Source: Terriglobales bacterium (GTDB lineage: Bacteria; Acidobacteriota; Terriglobia; Terriglobales; Acidobacteriaceae). From it: DNA of 64,000 nt. The stretch is taken from positions 1-64,000 of the forward strand of contig DASRER010000027.1 in the NCBI GenBank assembly GCA_035651995.1, given 5' to 3'. Of the stretch, positions 60,155 to 64,000 are shown one piece after another (positions within the stretch are counted from its first letter, which is position 1; every line of letters starts with the position of its first letter). The translations under genes were made by a program, and so were the position numbers. The notes beneath the pieces were generated by a model. That model did no database searches, was not told the origin of the DNA, and saw only the letters and a list, made by a program, of their open reading frames with translations.

Positions 60155-61749
60155 GGCTGTGGCGTGGCCGCGGATGCGGCGCCCTGGCGCGCGGCGACGG
60201 CGCGCTGCAAAGTGAGCGCAGCCGCGTTGGCCGGCTCCAGTTCGAGCGCGCGCGCCACGTTCGCGGCGGCTTCGTCTGTCCTATTGTCGCGCAAATCGAG
60301 GCGGGCGAGGATGAGATACGCTTCCGCCGAAGGCTGCAGCCGCACCGCCGCCAGAGCTTCGCTGCGCGAGCGCGCCGCGTCCGACTTTTCCAGGGCCGCC
60401 GCCCAGCCCAGGTGCGCCGCGGCGTTGGCCGGGTTGAGCATCACTGCCTCGCGGAACTGCTGCTCGGCCTCGAGCAGGAATCCGTCGGCCAGGAACTGGC
60501 GCCCGCGCTCCACGTGGAAGGCGGCGTGGGTCGCCGGATCGGTTCGTGCCATGCGGGCTTCGGCGGCGTTCTGCATCTCGAGCGCCATCTGCCGGAAGGA
60601 AACCTCGTCGTAGTTGCGCTTGATGCGCTCCAGCGGCACGCGCGAGCCGGCCGCGGCCGGTTCCGGGCCGCGGATCGAGCTGAGCGAATCCAAAAAAGCC
60701 TTGGCCTCGCTGTCTCCCGGACGCCGCGCCAGCGCCTCGCGCAGTTGCCGCGACGCTCCGGCCGTATCGCCGTTGCGGAACAGCGCGACCGCGAGGTTGA
60801 AGCGATAGTCCGGGTCGTTCGGATCGGCCTGAACAGCCTTCTGGAAGTAGTCGAGCGCCGCGGCGTGTTTGCCGCGTCGCGAGGTCACCACGCCCAGGTT
60901 ATTGCAGACTTCGGTGAGCGGCAGCCGCGCGGCAACGGTGGTGAATGCAGCTTCGGCCTTGTCGAACGCGCCCAGGTAGTAGTCGGCCAGGCCCTCGAAG
61001 AATGCCGCTTCGCCGGCCTGAGGAGCCGTGCGCGGCGTCTTCGCCAGCCAGAGCGCGGCGTTCTCGTAATCGCGGCCGGCGAAGTACGCCTTCCCGAGCT
61101 GGAGAATGGCCGCCGTGTAGCCCGCATTGAGCCGCACCGCTTCGCGCAGATAGCGCAGCTTCTGCGCGCGTTCGGTGGCGGTCACGCCGCGGACGTAGTT
61201 CTCCAACGCGTCCAGCCGGATGGGCGCTGCCGCCGCCACAAACGAATTCTTGGCGGCGAGCGTTTCCGGTTCGAGGACACGGAGCACGTTCCACGCCAGG
61301 GCGCTCTGCACTTCCAGAATGTTGAGCAGCGGGCCAGTCTCGGTCGCCGGCGGAAAAAGCCGCATGCCCTTGATGGCGAGCACCTGGGCTGTGGCGGAGA
61401 ACGTCTGGCCGTCGTAGTTGAAGCTGCCCAGCACGGCGTAGTCGGCGTCCATTTCCTCGGCGATGCGGTACATGGTGGCGCGCGACAGGCGCAGGCCGGC
61501 CGGCACGCCCAGCCGGTCGAAGGCGTAAAGGCGCTCCTCGCGTCCCATGACGAACAGGGAAGGCGAGCGCAGCCGCTGCCCAATCACTTCCGGGAAGGCC
61601 TCGCTGATCCACTCCAGTCCCGGCGCGTGCGACTGGTTCTCGAACGGCATGACCACAATGGTCTGCGCCGTGGGCGCGTGGAACTGGGCCGGGGCCGCTG
61701 CCGCGAGCACCGGCAGCAGGAATGCACAGAACAACCGGGAGCGCCTCAA
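60151..61749 (-). CDS. Exported TPR protein with TolB/FlgO-like N-terminal domain
   Basis: The protein has 532 residues from a TTG start; a signal peptide ends AAAPAQ. Residues about 28-150 resemble the TolB-like/FlgO domain ('TIVVMPFENQSHAPGLEWISEAFPEVIGQRL', 'DADYAVLGSFNYDGQ'). Residues 170-530 hold at least seven TPR-type helical pairs ('YFQKAVQADPNDPDYRFNLAVALFRNGDTAGA', 'AAAHLGWAAALEKSDAARS'). ATGA overlap with nfeD suggests one operon TPR-nfeD-slipin-SPOR. TATAAT (61764-61759) lies about 10 bp before the TTG, implying a very short leader. Confidence 0.85.
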   Translation of the reverse strand: MRRSRLFCAFLLPVLAAAAPAQFHAPTAQTIVVMPFENQSHAPGLEWISEAFPEVIGQRLRSPSLFVMGREERLYAFDRLGVPAGLRLSRATMYRIAEEMDADYAVLGSFNYDGQTFSATAQVLAIKGMRLFPPATETGPLLNILEVQSALAWNVLRVLEPETLAAKNSFVAAAAPIRLDALENYVRGVTATERAQKLRYLREAVRLNAGYTAAILQLGKAYFAGRDYENAALWLAKTPRTAPQAGEAAFFEGLADYYLGAFDKAEAAFTTVAARLPLTEVCNNLGVVTSRRGKHAAALDYFQKAVQADPNDPDYRFNLAVALFRNGDTAGASRQLREALARRPGDSEAKAFLDSLSSIRGPEPAAAGSRVPLERIKRNYDEVSFRQMALEMQNAAEARMARTDPATHAAFHVERGRQFLADGFLLEAEQQFREAVMLNPANAAAHLGWAAALEKSDAARSRSEALAAVRLQPSAEAYLILARLDLRDNRTDEAAANVARALELEPANAAALTLQRAVAARQGAASAATPQP

Positions 61750-61861
61750 GATAAAACGATTATAAGGGGCCGCGGAAAGCCGGCGGGAGCACCCGGCGGA
61801 AGCCGGCCTGCGCCGCTCGTCCCCTACCCCGGAACTTTTACCGGCTGTTCAACAACTCTGG

Positions 61862-61906
61862 TTGACTTGGGGTGTTTGAAACGATACAAAGTAAGTGGAC
61901 ACTTAC
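61862..61906 (+). promoter_or_regulatory. Promoter and palindromic operator of the TetR-RND operon
   Basis: TTGACT (61862-61867) and a weak -10 TACAAA (61885-61890) are 17 bp apart. The operator GTAAGTG-GA-CACTTAC (61891-61906) has perfect 7-bp arms and overlaps the start site. It is the form used by many TetR-type repressors, so autorepression is likely. Confidence 0.65.
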
Positions 61907-61933
61907 AACTTGGCCACCCTCGTCACATCCCGT

Positions 61934-62686
61934 ATGCCGGGACGAGCGCCGGCGCGCACCGCTTCACGCCTGAACTCCCGCTTGGGTCCGGAAGACCGGC
62001 GCGAGCAGATCCTCGACTCCGCCATCCCCTTGTTCGCGCGCCACGGTTTCAACGGGACCACCACGCGCCGCATCGCGGAAAAGGCCGGCGTCAACGAAGC
62101 CATCATCTTCCGTCATTTCCCAACCAAGCAGGACCTCTACTGGGCCATCATCGAGCGCAAGTGCCGCACCGCGGGCCGGCGACAGATGATCCAGGAAAAA
62201 CTTTGCAGCGGCGCCAGCGAGACGGAAATCTTTACCGCCATCGCGCGCGCCATGCTGGAGCGCACCCGCAAAGACCAGGACGTGACCCGCCTGCTGCTGT
62301 TCAGCTCGCTCGAACGGCACGAGCTGAGCGAACGCTTCTTTCGCACCTACGTCTCGGAGGTCTACTACGCGCTGGGTGAGTACATCCAGGAGCGCATCGA
62401 AGCGGGCGCCTTCCGACCGGTGGACCCGGTGCTGGGGGCGCGCATGTTTCTGGGCATGGTCGTCTACCACAACTGGGTGCAGGAACTGTTTGGCGGCGGC
62501 AAGCTGCGCCGGTACGACGCTGACCTCGTCGCGCGCACCGTAGCCGAGACGTGGCTGCGCGGAGTGCAGGTCCGCGAGGCGGGAGCGCAAAACGGCAGCG
62601 CGCCAGGGGATCCACGCAGCCGGCGAGCCGTGGCTCGTGTGAACGGCGCCGCCCACAGATCGCAGACACGAAACGGGGACCGATGA
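61934..62686 (+). CDS. TetR/AcrR-family transcriptional regulator
   Basis: The protein has 250 residues from the ATG downstream of the operator; an earlier GTG (61895) would lie inside it. The N-terminal helix-turn-helix is 'RREQILDSAIPLFARHGFNGTTTRRIAEKAGVNEAIIFRHFPTKQDLYWAIIERK'. The ligand domain follows (about 70-210), with a basic disordered tail. Its stop overlaps the start of the MFP gene (ATGA), so regulator and pump are translated together. The expected role is repression of the efflux operon, relieved by a hydrophobic ligand. Confidence 0.93.
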   Translation: MPGRAPARTASRLNSRLGPEDRREQILDSAIPLFARHGFNGTTTRRIAEKAGVNEAIIFRHFPTKQDLYWAIIERKCRTAGRRQMIQEKLCSGASETEIFTAIARAMLERTRKDQDVTRLLLFSSLERHELSERFFRTYVSEVYYALGEYIQERIEAGAFRPVDPVLGARMFLGMVVYHNWVQELFGGGKLRRYDADLVARTVAETWLRGVQVREAGAQNGSAPGDPRSRRAVARVNGAAHRSQTRNGDR

Positions 62687-63963
62687 AGCACATCACGCTA
62701 CAGAACGCGGCGCGCCGTCCGGCGGCATGGCTGCCGCCCATCACGGCAATCTTGCTGTTGCTGGCCGGCTGCTCGGAGAAGAAGGCGGCGGGCCCGGCCG
62801 CTCCGCAGACGGTGCCGGTGTCGGTGGCCACGGCCACGGTAAGGAACGTGCCACTTGAGTTGTCGTCCATTGGCAACGTGCAGGCGTTTACCTCGGTGAT
62901 GATCAAGTCGCAGGTGAACGGCATCGTCACCGCGGTGCACTTCACCCAGGGGCAGGACGTGAAGCAGGGCGACCTGCTGTTCACGCTCGACCGCCGTCCG
63001 TTCGAAGCTGACCTGGCGCGCGCGCAAGCGCAGCTCGCCAAGGACCAGGCCGACCTGGCCAATGCCCGCGCGCAGGCTGCGCGCTTCACCGCTCTGCTGA
63101 AAGAAGGCGTGGTCTCGGCGCAGCAGGCCGAGCAGATGACCACCAACGCCGCCGCGCTCGAAGCCGCCGTAAACGCCGACAAGGCCCAGGTCGAGTACTC
63201 ACGCGTCCAGCTCCAGTACACGCAGATTTACGCGCCCATCAGCGGACGCACCGGCGACGTGCTGGTGCATCCCGGCAATGTCGTCAAGGCCAATGATGTT
63301 CCCGTGCTGGTGAGCATCAACCAGGTCACGCCGATATACGCCGAGTTCAGCATTCCCGAGCAGAACCTGGCCGACGTGAAGAAGTACATGGCGCTGGGCA
63401 AGCTCGCTGTTCGCGCGATGGTGGCCGATGGCGGCGCTCCGGTCGAAGGCACGCTCACCTTCGTGGACAACGCAGTTGATCCGCAGACCGGCACCATCAA
63501 GCTGAAGGGCACCTTCGCGAACACCGAGCGGCGCCTGTGGCCCGGCCAGTTCGTGAACCTGGTGCTGACCCTGGCGGTTGAACCGAACGCGCTGGTAGTT
63601 CCGTCTTCGGCGATCCAGAACGGCCAGAACGGCCCGTTCCTGTACGTCGTCAGGCAGGACAACACGGTACAGCGCCGCGACGTGATGGTAGAGCGCACCA
63701 TCAACGACCAGACGGTCGTCCGCAGCGGCCTGCAGGCCGGCGAGACGGTGGTCACCGACGGACAGCTGCGTCTCCAGCCCGACGCCAGGGTTGACATCAA
63801 GAGCGCGGTGAACGCGCCGCCGGCGGGCAGCGAAACGCCCAAGGCGGCGCAGGGAAGCGGAGCCGGAGCAGGCGCGGCGCGAGGCGCCACGTCTACACCG
63901 GCAGAGGCCAGCGCCAGCAGCGACACCGCTGCGCAGCGCGGCAGGCAGGCCAGCGGACAATGA
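62683..63963 (+). CDS. RND efflux periplasmic adaptor (membrane fusion protein)
   Basis: The 426-residue lipoprotein has a lipobox with Cys29 in 'AILLLLAGCSEKKAAG'. Its HlyD/AcrA-like layout shows 'VKSQVNGIVTAVHFTQGQDVKQGDLLFTLD' (lipoyl half), an alpha-hairpin (about 105-160, 'RAQAQLAKDQADLANARAQAARFTALLKEG'), 'YAPISGRTGDVLVHPGNVV' (second lipoyl half), a beta-barrel and a membrane-proximal domain. The C-terminal 50 residues are an Ala/Gly/Ser-rich extension. It bridges the RND pump encoded next with an outer-membrane channel. Translational coupling on both sides is by ATGA overlaps. Confidence 0.94.
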   Translation: MKHITLQNAARRPAAWLPPITAILLLLAGCSEKKAAGPAAPQTVPVSVATATVRNVPLELSSIGNVQAFTSVMIKSQVNGIVTAVHFTQGQDVKQGDLLFTLDRRPFEADLARAQAQLAKDQADLANARAQAARFTALLKEGVVSAQQAEQMTTNAAALEAAVNADKAQVEYSRVQLQYTQIYAPISGRTGDVLVHPGNVVKANDVPVLVSINQVTPIYAEFSIPEQNLADVKKYMALGKLAVRAMVADGGAPVEGTLTFVDNAVDPQTGTIKLKGTFANTERRLWPGQFVNLVLTLAVEPNALVVPSSAIQNGQNGPFLYVVRQDNTVQRRDVMVERTINDQTVVRSGLQAGETVVTDGQLRLQPDARVDIKSAVNAPPAGSETPKAAQGSGAGAGAARGATSTPAEASASSDTAAQRGRQASGQ

Positions 63964-64000
63964 GCATCGCTGAACTTTTCATTCGACGGCCGGTCATGAC
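63960..64000 (+). CDS. RND efflux pump permease, 5' end only
   Basis: The frame begins with ATG overlapping the adaptor stop and reads MSIAELFIRRPVMT before the window ends. 'FIRRPV' is the standard N-terminal cytoplasmic motif of AcrB/MexB-type permeases. It completes the tetR-MFP-RND operon. An outer-membrane factor gene may follow. Confidence 0.85.
   Translation, partial: MSIAELFIRRPVM

Overview
The window looks like chromosome of a GC-rich diderm bacterium, most likely Acidobacteriota (Terriglobia/Koribacter-like). This is an inference. It rests on an Oar-type TonB-dependent receptor with an N-terminal carboxypeptidase-regulatory-like domain, a BshB1-type bacillithiol deacetylase, a fused homocysteine methyltransferase/MTHFR, S9 and penicillin-acylase exported hydrolases, many GTG/TTG starts, and intergenic repeats of a style I associate with that phylum. 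No plasmid, phage or CRISPR locus was seen. Almost everything is housekeeping or envelope function.

Layout. 0.2-5 kb: a secreted protein, then a minus-strand cell-wall run of serine hydrolase (AmiE-like), murQ and murA. 5-13.4 kb: a TonB-dependent receptor with a strong terminator, an AmiE-like/NamZ (DUF1343) fusion, a class-A beta-lactamase-like protein and a glycine-zipper protein. Together with murQ and murA these form a peptidoglycan-turnover and MurNAc-recycling neighbourhood. 13.4-21.5 kb: a SIMPL protein, a second glycine-zipper protein, a divergent pair of HD-GYP response regulator and large hybrid histidine kinase, and an ECF-like sigma factor. 21.6-29 kb: hpt, UPF0173 hydrolase, O-methyltransferase, bshB1, prenyl synthase, an orphan DNA-ligase C-terminal domain, a small receiver, xseB, and HMT-MTHFR. 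29-40 kb: a lipoprotein beta-propeller, penicillin acylase, Fur, a DUF4870-like membrane protein, a DHH protein, two unknown exported proteins and an M20 dipeptidase. 40-44.2 kb: a minus-strand run of sortase substrate, sortase, thiO, methyltransferase and membrane protein, the last three translationally coupled. 44.6-51.3 kb: a coiled-coil protein, a membrane protein, PolX, Csp, Nudix, a DUF2520 protein and ribA. 51.3-57 kb: tRNA-Ala(CGC) with a degenerate 3'-end copy, a He_PIG protein, an S9 peptidase, rdgB and a molybdopterin oxidoreductase. 57-64 kb: SPOR protein, slipin, NfeD and TPR, then a TetR regulator with a palindromic operator driving an RND efflux operon that runs off the end.

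The most striking non-coding signal is a set of about twenty intergenic arrays of degenerate 7-bp (sometimes 8-9-bp) repeats. They are usually paired as inverted arms, so the spacer folds back on itself. They differ in motif from spacer to spacer but share the same period and architecture. They resemble the short tandemly repeated heptamers (STRR) of heterocystous cyanobacteria. A second family is a 265-305-bp element ending in a G-run, seen twice between convergent genes. The clearest protein-level novelty is the AmiE-like/NamZ fusion inside a MurNAc-salvage neighbourhood.
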